A stretch of DNA of 64,000 nucleotides, from positions 124,001-188,000 of the forward strand of contig JANQJU010000064.1 of the NCBI GenBank assembly GCA_028281495.1. The letters are read 5' to 3'. This DNA comes from SAR324 cluster bacterium (GTDB lineage: Bacteria; SAR324; NAC60-12). This document shows positions 25,432 to 34,042 of this stretch, piece by piece. The notes under the pieces are model-generated. The model had not been told where the DNA came from, ran no database searches, and saw only the letters and a list, made by a program, of their open reading frames with translations. A program made the position numbers and the translations under genes. Numbering within the stretch: the first letter of the stretch is position 1; each line of letters starts with the position of its first letter.

Positions 25432-26343
25432 ATGCAATACATTGACGTGCCCCCTTTGGTTTTTGCCGCTTATCGGTTTCAATTGCGATTTGAGAGTCCA
25501 GTCGCGTTTTCAGATTATCCTGAATTGGAAGTGCGGCATCTGTTAACGAAAGCATTGCATCGCACGGATCCCGAATGGCACCATCGACTTTTTGGTTCGC
25601 ATCAAGCGTCACGAATCGTTTTGGATGTGCAGCGCAAAGGAACACGCCTGTGGAAAACTCAGTGGTTGCAAGTGAATTTCACATTGATTGAAGAGGCCAC
25701 TGACGCTTTTTTTCCGCTGCTCAATGCCTTGAATCATGCCGGTTTTCACGGATATCCAGTGGATCAAGAAACGAACACGCTCTTTATGGTAGTTTCTGTT
25801 CATCGAATATTGCCAGATCGCTGGGAGCCGGTGCTCACCTCCAATCAGCCCGAATTCCGAAAAGACCCGATTCCTCCGACATCCTTGGTAGAATGGAACG
25901 AGCAACAACACGTTTCCGAAGAGAAGGTGCAGCTTTTTCTCCATTGGATCACACCGTTCGTGGTGAAATGGAAAAACCCCGAAGATTGTTTTCAATTACC
26001 TTTTCTGTTATGGCGGCTTTCCCGACGCTTGCAACAATTGCTGCCAAGCCATCTCGAATTGCTCACCTTTTCAGAAAATTTTTCGAGAGAACGTTTGGAT
26101 TCGATCCAAAGCCATGTTCAAAGGTGTTACATCCGCAAGCTGCATGTGCCTACAGAGCACAGTGAGGGGGATACCTTTTTTTATGGGCTTTCGGGAAGCG
26201 TTTTGCTAGAAGGGCAGCTGTCTTTTGTGTGGCCTTGGCTTCGCGCTGGAAGCCTGTTGCACTTGGGAAAAGATACAGGATTCGGGATGGGAAAATACGT
26301 CATTCGTATTCTCAACTCTTCCTTAGAAAACAAAGAAGTGTGA
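25432..26343 (+). CDS. cas6: CRISPR precursor-RNA endoribonuclease Cas6
   Basis: The 303-residue RAMP nuclease that cuts the CRISPR transcript within repeats to give crRNAs. The C-terminal part has the Cas6 signature: GLSGSVLLEGQLSFVWPWLR, then HLGKDTGFGMGKY, the glycine-rich loop of the second ferredoxin-like fold. The N-terminal region (FAAYRFQLRFESPVAFSDYP) and a Cys-free middle fit the larger DUF2276-type Cas6 usually found with type III systems. It heads the csm operon, with 65 bases to csm1. The ribosome site is poor, which may limit expression. No CRISPR array is present in the window, so its substrate must lie elsewhere. Confidence 0.85.
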   Translation: MQYIDVPPLVFAAYRFQLRFESPVAFSDYPELEVRHLLTKALHRTDPEWHHRLFGSHQASRIVLDVQRKGTRLWKTQWLQVNFTLIEEATDAFFPLLNALNHAGFHGYPVDQETNTLFMVVSVHRILPDRWEPVLTSNQPEFRKDPIPPTSLVEWNEQQHVSEEKVQLFLHWITPFVVKWKNPEDCFQLPFLLWRLSRRLQQLLPSHLELLTFSENFSRERLDSIQSHVQRCYIRKLHVPTEHSEGDTFFYGLSGSVLLEGQLSFVWPWLRAGSLLHLGKDTGFGMGKYVIRILNSSLENKEV

Positions 26344-26408
26344 TGGTGAGAAGATGCGAAATGAGCGGTCAAACCAGAGAAGTTGGATATAAAACAACCG
26401 GGTAAGGC

Positions 26409-29126
26409 ATGAACGAACAAGAGCGACGACAATGGGTAGGAGGGGCATTGCTCCAAACGATAGCCCAGATTTATCAAAGTCAGCAATCGACCCAAGTGCT
26501 CGATCCTAACACAATTGATGCTGAGTGGGTTTCTGACTGGCTTGGAAACGATTGGGGTGAGTATTATCAAAATAGTCTGTCGTCGGTTTTTTCGAAGCCA
26601 AACCAAGATCTGGAGTCAGATCCCACCCCCAATTCAAAGGCAAATTCCTCGGCGGAGCTTTGGTCCATTTTTTCTTGTATCAGTTTCAACAGTTCTCCCA
26701 AACCCCCTCAAATTTACCAACCTGCATGTTCATTCACGCCACATGGATATGCGCTTCCCTATTCAAAAAACTCAAGTACAGCGGATGAGGAAGTTGCAGA
26801 ACCTCCATTGATATCAGGCCAAGCAAACGAGGTCTCTGCATGGAAATGGTTTCAAGAAGATCTAAAATGTATCCAAGATGAAGTGAATCTCGGCAGTTTA
26901 TTATTTTTCTGCAAGAAGTATTTGTGGTGTGTTCCGGTGTCCGAGTCCCTTCCAGACGTTTCGGTTTATGAATACGCTCGGCTTAAGGCAGCTCGGAAGT
27001 TTTGTGAATATCGATGGGGTGAAGAGCGTTCTCAACAGGCCATTTCTGACTCGGAGGAGTGTTATCTTCTAATTTCTGGCGATCTCAGTGGAATTCAGAA
27101 TTATATCTATAATATTGGTCATCGAGGGGCTTCGAAGGCATTGAAAGGACGTTCGTTTTATCTCCAACAGATTTTGGAGAGCATTGCTTTTTCGTTATTG
27201 AAGGCGCTCGATCTTCCGGAAACCAACTTGCTGTTTGTGAGCGGTGGAAAGTTTCTTCTGCTAGCTCCCAATGTGCAACGAATTTTGGAATGTGACGAGA
27301 CACAACACGCTCTTTCCGGGAAGCTGAAAGACTTCCGACAAGACATGAATCGTCGTTTGTTTAAAGCCTATGAATCGGAATTGAGCTTGATCCTGGGCTG
27401 GGTCTCATTGTCACAAAAAGATTTAGAATCATCGGAGGGGTGGCTTCAAAAATGGCAGGCCCTGGTCGCTCACACCACACAACAAAAATACCAGAAGTTT
27501 ATTGATCAGATTGAGGAACCGGAATCGAGCTTCTTCAATAAATTTGGAGAATGGGGAGACAATTTGTTGTGTGCTGCCACCCAACGTGATTTGTGCCAAC
27601 GCAATGAATTAGCAAAGGTGATTCCTTACAAACAGAAAAAATCGGATCCACTTTTTTGGGAATTCGATCTGGGAAAGAAAAAGGTCTATTTGGATGCGGC
27701 CCAAATTCCCGATGATGGATTGAGTGTCAGCTCCGATATCCCCTATATTTCCGCAGAGCAATACAACGCTCAACGTTTTGGATTTTATTTGCGGCATCAG
27801 CAGCTCCGGTTGTATCTGATCGAAACAACGAAGCTGGCGGATGGTGTCACCCAAAATAAAGCCTATCGCCAATTCCCAATTATGGATGGCAACGAACAGT
27901 TGTGGATGGACCCTCGATACTCCTCAAAACCTTCGGAATTGCCCACTCTCAGAAATGCCGACCAAGCGATCCTGCTGAATGAAGCCGACTGGGGCGCTCT
28001 AAAACACGTCGAGAAAACAGCTTTTTGTGATTTTCGATTTTACGGAGGCGATTGGCTACCAAGCCGCAACAGCTCAGAGGAACATAGCCAAACCGAATCA
28101 ATTCCCTTGAGCTACGAAGAAATTGCGGAAAATGCCAAAGGCATCCCGCGTTTGGGTGTGCTTCGAATGGATGTGGATAACTTGGGGCTGACTTTCAATC
28201 AAGGCTTGCAAGAACATTTCAATCTGACTCGTCTGGTCCAGCTATCAAGCATGTTGAATTTCTTTTTTGCAGGATATCTGAACCGATTGAAAACTTACAC
28301 ATGGGATGTGCAGGCAGGAATTCTCGAACCGAGCGAAGCCAACAACGCTACCGATGATGAAAGTTCGTCACAAAAGGAATCCAATCCACAAAAGAGTCGT
28401 TCAAAAGAAACCTGTGCCTTAGAAAACGCATTACAGATCGTTTATGCCGGTGGGGATGACTTATTCATCATTGGAGAATGGCAGGTGTTGCCGGATGTGG
28501 CGTTGTGGATTCGAGAAGAATTTCGCAGGTTTACAGGAAACGCGTTGACCTTATCTGCTGGGATTTCTCTCTTTCCTGCCAAGTATCCCATATACAAGGC
28601 CGCGGAAGCTGCTGGAGAAGCGGAGGAACGAGCGAAGCAATTTCGGAAACAGAAAGATGGTATTTGTTTTTTGGATACGCCCATGAGCTGGGAGGATTTT
28701 GCCGAGATCCGTGATCATAAAAATCAACTGTATACGGCCATTCACAGCGACCATGTGGGACGCTCTCTATTGCAACGTTTGCAACAACTCCATCAGGATT
28801 ACGAAACACAGGTTCAACACTACCAGGAAGCTTTTTTGAAAGAGTCTCGCCAAGCTGCAAAACAGGAGGAAACTTCGAGATCCGATTCACTTGCCAAAGC
28901 GAAAGAGCGTGCAAAATACACCCGGTGGCGTTGGATGGCCTGTTACCATTTAGCGCGCATGGGCAAGCAATACAAAAAAGCCGGATCCTATTTGAAAGAA
29001 TTGGCAGCTCAGCTATCAGGAACTGGATCGAGTACCGAACAAGATTTGATTGCGTTGATTCATGTGTCTGCCCGCTGGGTAGAATTGTTAACCCGCTCTG
29101 AAGTAAAGGAGTCAAGGGATGATTAA
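26409..29126 (+). CDS. csm1: type III-A effector large subunit Csm1 (Cas10), HD motif lost
   Basis: A 905-residue signature protein of type III-A systems, which makes cyclic oligoadenylate on target-RNA binding. Visible parts: GDLSGIQNYIY at 224-234 (palm 1), DVDNLG at 588-593, and the palm-2 motif GGDD at 681-684 (YAGGDDLFIIGEW), intact. The N-terminus should carry an HD nuclease (ALLHDIGKF.QR), but here reads ALLQTIAQIYQ (about 13-23): His to Gln, Asp to Thr. ssDNA cleavage is therefore probably absent. Residues about 60-130 and the Ser/Lys-rich linker before GGDD (AANNATDDESSSQKESN region) are low complexity. csm2 starts 8 bases inside its end. Confidence 0.93.
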   Translation: MNEQERRQWVGGALLQTIAQIYQSQQSTQVLDPNTIDAEWVSDWLGNDWGEYYQNSLSSVFSKPNQDLESDPTPNSKANSSAELWSIFSCISFNSSPKPPQIYQPACSFTPHGYALPYSKNSSTADEEVAEPPLISGQANEVSAWKWFQEDLKCIQDEVNLGSLLFFCKKYLWCVPVSESLPDVSVYEYARLKAARKFCEYRWGEERSQQAISDSEECYLLISGDLSGIQNYIYNIGHRGASKALKGRSFYLQQILESIAFSLLKALDLPETNLLFVSGGKFLLLAPNVQRILECDETQHALSGKLKDFRQDMNRRLFKAYESELSLILGWVSLSQKDLESSEGWLQKWQALVAHTTQQKYQKFIDQIEEPESSFFNKFGEWGDNLLCAATQRDLCQRNELAKVIPYKQKKSDPLFWEFDLGKKKVYLDAAQIPDDGLSVSSDIPYISAEQYNAQRFGFYLRHQQLRLYLIETTKLADGVTQNKAYRQFPIMDGNEQLWMDPRYSSKPSELPTLRNADQAILLNEADWGALKHVEKTAFCDFRFYGGDWLPSRNSSEEHSQTESIPLSYEEIAENAKGIPRLGVLRMDVDNLGLTFNQGLQEHFNLTRLVQLSSMLNFFFAGYLNRLKTYTWDVQAGILEPSEANNATDDESSSQKESNPQKSRSKETCALENALQIVYAGGDDLFIIGEWQVLPDVALWIREEFRRFTGNALTLSAGISLFPAKYPIYKAAEAAGEAEERAKQFRKQKDGICFLDTPMSWEDFAEIRDHKNQLYTAIHSDHVGRSLLQRLQQLHQDYETQVQHYQEAFLKESRQAAKQEETSRSDSLAKAKERAKYTRWRWMACYHLARMGKQYKKAGSYLKELAAQLSGTGSSTEQDLIALIHVSARWVELLTRSEVKESRDD

Positions 29127-29553
29127 ACTAGAAAACATCGATGGTGAAAAGGAAGTGACAGCATGGATTACGGGCGGACTCACTCAAACTGCGATTCGCT
29201 ATGCCGAACTGTTTGGAAAAGAGTTGACTGCCCCAACAACCACACGCCGTCCAGGGGGAGACCGTTATCAGGCCTTAACCACCACTCAGATTCGAAATGT
29301 ATTTGGAGAAGTTCGTCGTATTCAACTCAAAGGTTTTAATGAAGTTGATTTGTTGCTTCTCAAACCCAGGTTAGCCTATGCCACCGAACGCCAGGGAAGC
29401 CAAGGTTCCCGTGATTTCCGCAAGGTGATCGACAAAGCTTTGGATGCCGTGCTCAGCGCCGAAACCACTATCGAGAAGCAGAAGCGTTTCAAAACGTTTA
29501 CCGATTTCTTTGAAGCGATTCTGGCCTACCATCGGGCATTTGGAGGCAAGTAG
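29119..29553 (+). CDS. csm2: type III-A small subunit Csm2
   Basis: A 144-residue, mainly helical filament subunit of the Csm complex. It shows the family pattern LTTTQIRNVFGEVRRIQ (about 54-70), LLLKPRLAYATERQG, then FRKVIDKALDAVLSAE and FTDFFEAILAYHRAFGG. Csm2 lines the belly of the complex along the crRNA-target duplex. The ATG overlaps the end of csm1 (ATGATTAA), so translation is coupled. A gap of 117 bases separates it from csm3, the largest in the csm part of the operon; I see no gene or hairpin in that gap. Confidence 0.9.
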   Translation: MIKLENIDGEKEVTAWITGGLTQTAIRYAELFGKELTAPTTTRRPGGDRYQALTTTQIRNVFGEVRRIQLKGFNEVDLLLLKPRLAYATERQGSQGSRDFRKVIDKALDAVLSAETTIEKQKRFKTFTDFFEAILAYHRAFGGK

Positions 29554-29670
29554 CCTCTGGCAGACAAAAAACGATGTATTTGGACAAAAAGAACGAATCA
29601 GTGAATCTACGAAAAGGACAGCCAACCCCAACAGGTTCCACTAGCAAGAAGATCAATCATAGGAGAAGAA

Positions 29671-30477
29671 ATGATGAGCGTAGCCGGACAACTACTCAAA
29701 AAGATTTGTATTGAAGGCATTATCCGAACAAAAAGCGGGTTGCATATCGGTGGTTCCAACGTTGGCCTTTCGATTGGGGGAACCGATGCCACGGTAGTTC
29801 GCGATCCCTTCACCAATTTGCCCTATATTCCGGGCAGCTCTCTCAAGGGAAAAATGCGAAGCCTTCTCGAAAGATTGGAAGGAAAATTCACACGAAGCGG
29901 GATCACCCCGGCAGGTCCATTTATGGGGTATCGTGAAAACGCAAAGGAGGAGCAGGGCAATCCGGATGATCCCATTTGCAAAATCTTTGGTGTCACGCCC
30001 GAAGAAATCCAGAAACAAGAGAAACAAAAACAAGAAAAAAATCTGGATCGACCCGTGACTCGATTGATTGTCCGTGACTGTCCGGTCACCGAAGCAGGGG
30101 CCAAGCTGCTAAACGAACTCGATACCGATATGCCCTATACTGAAGTCAAAACTGAAGTTGTGATCGACCGTATCACGGCGAAAGCCACCCCACGCCAAAT
30201 CGAACGGGTTCCCGCAGGAGTCGAATTTCGGATGGAACTCATCCTCAATATTTATCATGACGACGACGAAGAGGAATTATTGGATAAACTGTTTATTGCG
30301 ATGCTCTTGGTTCAAAACGATTATCTGGGTGGGAAAGGAACCCGTGGTAGCGGTGAGGTCTCCATCCGAGTGAGTACGTTGAGTGAAAAAACGCTTCAAG
30401 ACTACACGAGCCGAAACGGATGGCAGCCCTATTCAGGTTTCGAGATTCCTGTGGAAATGAAGGCGGTAGGAGCGTGA
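29671..30477 (+). CDS. csm3: type III-A backbone RAMP and target-RNA nuclease Csm3
   Basis: A 268-residue backbone subunit that cleaves target RNA every six bases. GLHIGGSNVGLSIGGTD ends in D39, matching the catalytic Asp of known Csm3 proteins (D33 in the Streptococcus thermophilus protein), so RNase activity should be kept. RDPFTNLPYIPGSSLKGKMR, DPICKIFGV, RLIVRDCPV and TEVKTEVVIDRITAKATPRQ are standard family blocks. A Lys/Gln-rich stretch (EEIQKQEKQKQEKN) is inserted after the IFGV block. Start: ATG 29671 or 29674 behind AGGAG. csm4 follows 2 bases after the stop. Confidence 0.95.
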   Translation: MMSVAGQLLKKICIEGIIRTKSGLHIGGSNVGLSIGGTDATVVRDPFTNLPYIPGSSLKGKMRSLLERLEGKFTRSGITPAGPFMGYRENAKEEQGNPDDPICKIFGVTPEEIQKQEKQKQEKNLDRPVTRLIVRDCPVTEAGAKLLNELDTDMPYTEVKTEVVIDRITAKATPRQIERVPAGVEFRMELILNIYHDDDEEELLDKLFIAMLLVQNDYLGGKGTRGSGEVSIRVSTLSEKTLQDYTSRNGWQPYSGFEIPVEMKAVGA

Positions 30478-30479
30478 TT

Positions 30480-31550
30480 ATGAAAACTTGGGCCGTCTAT
30501 AAGCTGAAATTTCGTGACGGATTTCATGTGTCTTCGGGGGGGTTTGGGATGGAAAAAGCAGACACTCAGATCCGTTCCGATACCTTGCTGGGGGCAATTG
30601 TGTTTCAGGCAGTCCGAGTTTTTAAGAATCGTGAGCTAGGGGTGGATTCCAATAACGTTTCCGTGTCCTCGACTTTTCCGTATTTTGGTACAGGGGAAGC
30701 CACTGAGTTTTTCTTACCCCGTCCTTTGGGGTGGACTCCCAGCGGATTGCCAGAAAGGCACCGGAAAACCTTCCAAAAAATGCGCTATCTCTCCCACAGG
30801 TGGTTGCAAAGACTGGTTGCAACCGAACCGTCAGCACCTACTTCATGGTTTCCCGCTAGATCGGAGAGTGAACTCCGCTTGGTGCATGGCTGTTGGTTTT
30901 CTGAGCAGGTGAAAGAACCCCCTCGTGTTTTCATGAAAATGGAGGATCGGCCTCATGTTTCCTTAGACCGAATCTCAAGAGCCCCCAATGTTTTCAGTAT
31001 TTCCGAGGTTCGGTTTCATCCCGATGCGGGTTTATTTTTTATCGCGAAGTTTTCAGATGAGCAGACGCAATTGAAATTCGAGGCAATCTTGGAGTTTTTG
31101 TCGGATACCGGTATCGGCGCAGACCGCACTGTAGGGAAAGGGATCTTCACTTTTGAATCCGTCTCTGACTTTCCTACATGTTTTTGTCCTACCGCTGACA
31201 ATCCCTTGTGGGAACAGGGCAAGACTCAACTTTTGTTATCGCTGTATCATCCCACTTCAGAGGAGCAGATACATCTTAATTTTCGTCGTTCTCAATATGA
31301 CATCGAAACCCGCCGAGGTTGGGCAACAACTCCAAGTGGCATGACATTGAGGAAAGCCGCGCTCCGTTTGCTTCGAGAAGGTTCGGTCTTATATTATGAA
31401 AAGGCTGAACCCTTAAAAGGTTCTTGGCAAACAGTTTTGGAAGAAGGTACCGTCAACCTCACCCATCCTGTGCAACGTAATGTACAGGCGTTGACCATCC
31501 CAATTCCACTAACCTCCGGCACGTTTGGCCGAGTATCCCAGTTTCGCTAG
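30480..31550 (+). CDS. csm4: type III-A crRNA 5'-tag RAMP Csm4
   Basis: A 356-residue RAMP that holds the 5' repeat tag of the crRNA and contacts Csm1. Family blocks: YKLKFRDGFHVSSGG, ADTQIRSDTLLGAI at about 27-40, FFLPRPLG, RISRAPNVFSI, FLSDTGIGADRTVGKGIF at about 207-224, and the terminal HPVQRNVQALTIPIPL. The length looks complete, not truncated. ATG 30480 lies 2 bases after the csm3 stop. The last 42 bases overlap the 3' end of the SUI1-like gene on the other strand, and no csm5 follows. Confidence 0.9.
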   Translation: MKTWAVYKLKFRDGFHVSSGGFGMEKADTQIRSDTLLGAIVFQAVRVFKNRELGVDSNNVSVSSTFPYFGTGEATEFFLPRPLGWTPSGLPERHRKTFQKMRYLSHRWLQRLVATEPSAPTSWFPARSESELRLVHGCWFSEQVKEPPRVFMKMEDRPHVSLDRISRAPNVFSISEVRFHPDAGLFFIAKFSDEQTQLKFEAILEFLSDTGIGADRTVGKGIFTFESVSDFPTCFCPTADNPLWEQGKTQLLLSLYHPTSEEQIHLNFRRSQYDIETRRGWATTPSGMTLRKAALRLLREGSVLYYEKAEPLKGSWQTVLEEGTVNLTHPVQRNVQALTIPIPLTSGTFGRVSQFR

Positions 31551-31856
31551 CTCTTGAACGAGCAGATCACGATGATCCCCTTGGATCTCGATAACACCAG
31601 CCTTCACAGCACCACCGGAACCACATTTTTGTTTGAGTTGCTTGGCCAGTTTTTTAAGTCCATCATTTTCCAATGGAAGGCCAGTGATAAGAGTCACCCC
31701 TTTGCCTTTCCGTCCCTTGGTTTCACGTCCTACGCGGACCACTCCATCACGAGGTGCTGTATTTTTCTTCATACGGCAAATGCACTTAGCTTGAGGTTTG
31801 CCACATTTCGGACACATCCGACCGTGTTCTGTAGAATAGACCGTTTCGTAATCCAT
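31509..31856 (-). CDS. SUI1/YciH-family translation-initiation-factor-like protein
   Basis: A 115-residue protein of the eIF1/YciH family. The N-terminus has a possible zinc knuckle (CPKCGKPQAKCIC at about 15-27). The SUI1 core follows: GVTLITGLPL, LKKLAKQLKQKCGSGGAVK and IEIQGDHRDLLVQELAKLGY. In E. coli YciH affects start-codon discrimination in vitro; its cellular role is unsettled. AGGACAACGCC precedes ATG 31856. The 3' end overlaps csm4 by 42 bases tail to tail, which may reflect loss of DNA between the two genes. Confidence 0.9.
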   Translation of the reverse strand: MDYETVYSTEHGRMCPKCGKPQAKCICRMKKNTAPRDGVVRVGRETKGRKGKGVTLITGLPLENDGLKKLAKQLKQKCGSGGAVKAGVIEIQGDHRDLLVQELAKLGYSAKRAGG

Positions 31857-31904
31857 GGCGTTGTCCTGTAGTTCGTTGTCCTATGGTTCGTTGTGAATAT
31901 CGTG

Positions 31905-32297
31905 TCAGTTGGATGATTCAGGTGGAGACTTCGGGGGTTCCCAAAGCTCAACTTTATTTCCTTCCGGATCGATAAACCAACCGAAACGGCCGTATTCTGA
32001 ATCTTCTCGGTCATTCATCACTTCTGCCCCACCTTCAGCAACTTGAGAGAGGGCTTCGTCCAAGTCGTCTACCACCAAATTGATCATGAAAGACTGATCA
32101 GAGGGATCAAAATAAGAAGTGTCTTCCCGAAACGGGCTCCACACGGTCAATGGATGCTGAGACGGGTCTGAGGTGGTAAAAGTCACGCCGTAATCATCGC
32201 CTTTTGGAAATTTTAGCCACTGTTCATACCAAACTCGAAGCTCGTTTGGCTTTTGGGATTTGAAAAAAATTCCCCCGATTCCCAATGCTTTTGCCAT
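31905..32297 (-). CDS. VOC (glyoxalase/bleomycin-resistance-like) protein
   Basis: A 130-residue protein with the paired beta-alpha-beta-beta-beta modules of the vicinal-oxygen-chelate family: GIGGIFFKSQKPNELRVWYE at the start, FMINLVVDDLDEALSQVAEG in the middle and RFGWFIDPEGNKVELWEPP at the end, including the EL.EP metal-ligand strand. The substrate cannot be told; members include lyases, dioxygenases and resistance proteins. It lies 48 bases upstream of the SUI1-like gene on the same strand. Confidence 0.88.
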   Translation of the reverse strand: MAKALGIGGIFFKSQKPNELRVWYEQWLKFPKGDDYGVTFTTSDPSQHPLTVWSPFREDTSYFDPSDQSFMINLVVDDLDEALSQVAEGGAEVMNDREDSEYGRFGWFIDPEGNKVELWEPPKSPPESSN

Positions 32298-32359
32298 AGT
32301 TCCTTTTTAATTTTGATAAATGCACTTGGATGGTTGCCGCAGGGCTTCACCTCATCCAT

Positions 32360-33151
32360 TCACGCGAGTAAAATCCGGTCGGACATCTCTTCCCCTTGGA
32401 CTTCGTAAAATTTATGGAGGAGATCTTCCACATGGAGTTTTTTCTTGGCTTCTCCTTCGACGTCAAAAATGATTTGGCCCTGATGCATCATAATCAACCG
32501 ATTCCCCAAGTCGAGAGCATGCTTCATTTGATGGGTGACCATGAGAGAAGTGAGATTTTGTTCGGCTATCAATGTTTCCGTCAGCTCAATGACTTTATGT
32601 GCGGTTTTGGGATCAAGAGCTGCTGTGTGTTCATCAAGCAACAGAATGGCTGGATGGGTCATTGTGGCCATTAAAAGTGTCAGCGCTTGGCGCTGTCCCC
32701 CCGAAAGCAGACCCACCACGTCGTGCATTCGGGTTTCCAATCCCAAACCAAGATGCTGCAATTGTTCACGGAAAAATTCGTAGTCTTGAGGCTTTACACC
32801 ACGCCCCAAACCACGTGGTTTGCCTCGTTTTTTAGCAAGCGCCATATTTTGTTCTATGGTGCCACTGGCGAATGTACCGAGCAATGGGTTCTGGAAAACC
32901 CGTGCAATCCAGCGAGCACGTTTGTATTCCGGCCACCGTGAAATATCGGTATCATCCACCAACAGGCGGCCCGAATCGGCAAAGAAGGATCCTGCAATAT
33001 AGTTGAGAAGGGTCGACTTCCCGGCTCCATTGGAACCGATGACAGTGATGAAGTCTCCTTCTTTGATACTTAAAGAAATATTGTTCAACGCCAGCACTTC
33101 ATTGACGCTGCCTCTATGAAAATATTTTGTACACTGCTCAATGCGAATCAT
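32360..33151 (-). CDS. ABC transporter ATPase (TrpX-type uptake system)
   Basis: A 263-residue ATPase that powers the permease encoded just upstream. Walker A GSNGAGKST (about 38-46), signature LLSGGQRQAL (about 146-155), Walker B AILLLDEH and the switch His in MVTHQMKHAL are all present. It overlaps the permease gene by 4 bases (ATGA). The order binding protein-permease-ATPase matches ABC_sub_bind (PF04392) operons, some of which import aromatic amino acids; the substrate here is not evident. Confidence 0.92.
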   Translation of the reverse strand: MIRIEQCTKYFHRGSVNEVLALNNISLSIKEGDFITVIGSNGAGKSTLLNYIAGSFFADSGRLLVDDTDISRWPEYKRARWIARVFQNPLLGTFASGTIEQNMALAKKRGKPRGLGRGVKPQDYEFFREQLQHLGLGLETRMHDVVGLLSGGQRQALTLLMATMTHPAILLLDEHTAALDPKTAHKVIELTETLIAEQNLTSLMVTHQMKHALDLGNRLIMMHQGQIIFDVEGEAKKKLHVEDLLHKFYEVQGEEMSDRILLA

Positions 33152-34035
33152 GTCTGCCTCCGCTTGAGTTTGAGTTGGGGAGATGTGAGGGCAATCACAA
33201 CCAAAATTGCAGTAATCAAATTCAAATCGCTTGGAGTGACCGAAAAATTGCCAAACTCTGCACTCAATGCGACTGCAATGGCCAACCGGTATAAAATCGA
33301 TCCCAGCAACACTCCAATAAAAGCGATGATCATATTTTTGCGACCAAAAATTGTCTCTCCTACGATAACAGAGGCGAGGCCGGTTACGATCGTACCAACA
33401 CCCATATTCACATCAGCCGCTCCTTGATTTTGAGCAATCAATGCCCCGCTGACGGCCACCATGGCATTCGAAAGCCCCACTCCTAAAATCACGATCATAT
33501 GAACATTCACGCCCAAGGTCTTGATCATTTGTGAGTTGTCTCCCGCAGCTAACATGGCCTGTCCCAACTCGGTCGTCAAAAACCAAATGATGGCGGAGGC
33601 GACGAGTAACGCAAACATTCCAAAAACCAACATTCCAGCGTAGGCTGCTGGCACTCCCATTTCGATAATAATGTCTAGAGCTGTGGTTTGCCCAAGAAGC
33701 GCGATGTTTGGACCGTCCATGATTCGGATGTTCACCGAATACAAGGCAATCATGGTGAGAATGGAAGCAAGCAGGTGCAGAATTTTGAATTTGGTATTCA
33801 AAACTCCTGTGACGGTGCCGGCTAAAAATCCTGCAACTGCTGCAAATATCAACGAGATGAAAGGGTTGATTCCGGAGGTGATTGCCACGGCAGAAACGGC
33901 AGCTCCCAAAGGAAGGCTCCCATCTACCGTGAGATCCGGAAAATCTAAAATTCGAAACGTCAGATAAACGCCGATGGCCATGATGCCATAGACTAGGCCT
34001 TGTTCCAAAGCCCCTAATGCTGCAAACCAAGTCAT
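33148..34035 (-). CDS. ABC transporter permease (TrpX-type uptake system)
   Basis: A 295-residue inner-membrane protein with eight or more hydrophobic segments and the family opening ALEQGLVYGIMAIGVYLTFR, then ILDFPDLTVDGSLPLGAA. It resembles the branched-chain-type permeases that go with ABC_sub_bind proteins. I prefer ATG 34035, eight bases after the binding-protein stop, over the TTG at 34065 that would overlap it; homologues usually begin close to TWFAALGALEQG. It is ATGA-coupled to the ATPase gene. Confidence 0.9.
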   Translation of the reverse strand: MTWFAALGALEQGLVYGIMAIGVYLTFRILDFPDLTVDGSLPLGAAVSAVAITSGINPFISLIFAAVAGFLAGTVTGVLNTKFKILHLLASILTMIALYSVNIRIMDGPNIALLGQTTALDIIIEMGVPAAYAGMLVFGMFALLVASAIIWFLTTELGQAMLAAGDNSQMIKTLGVNVHMIVILGVGLSNAMVAVSGALIAQNQGAADVNMGVGTIVTGLASVIVGETIFGRKNMIIAFIGVLLGSILYRLAIAVALSAEFGNFSVTPSDLNLITAILVVIALTSPQLKLKRRQT

Positions 34036-34042
34036 AATTGGC

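Noticed and set aside
25354..31550. CRISPR array near the csm operon
   Set aside because: No spaced direct repeats are present in the gaps at 25354-25431, 26344-26408 or 29554-29670, nor elsewhere in the window; the tandem repeats seen lack unique spacers.
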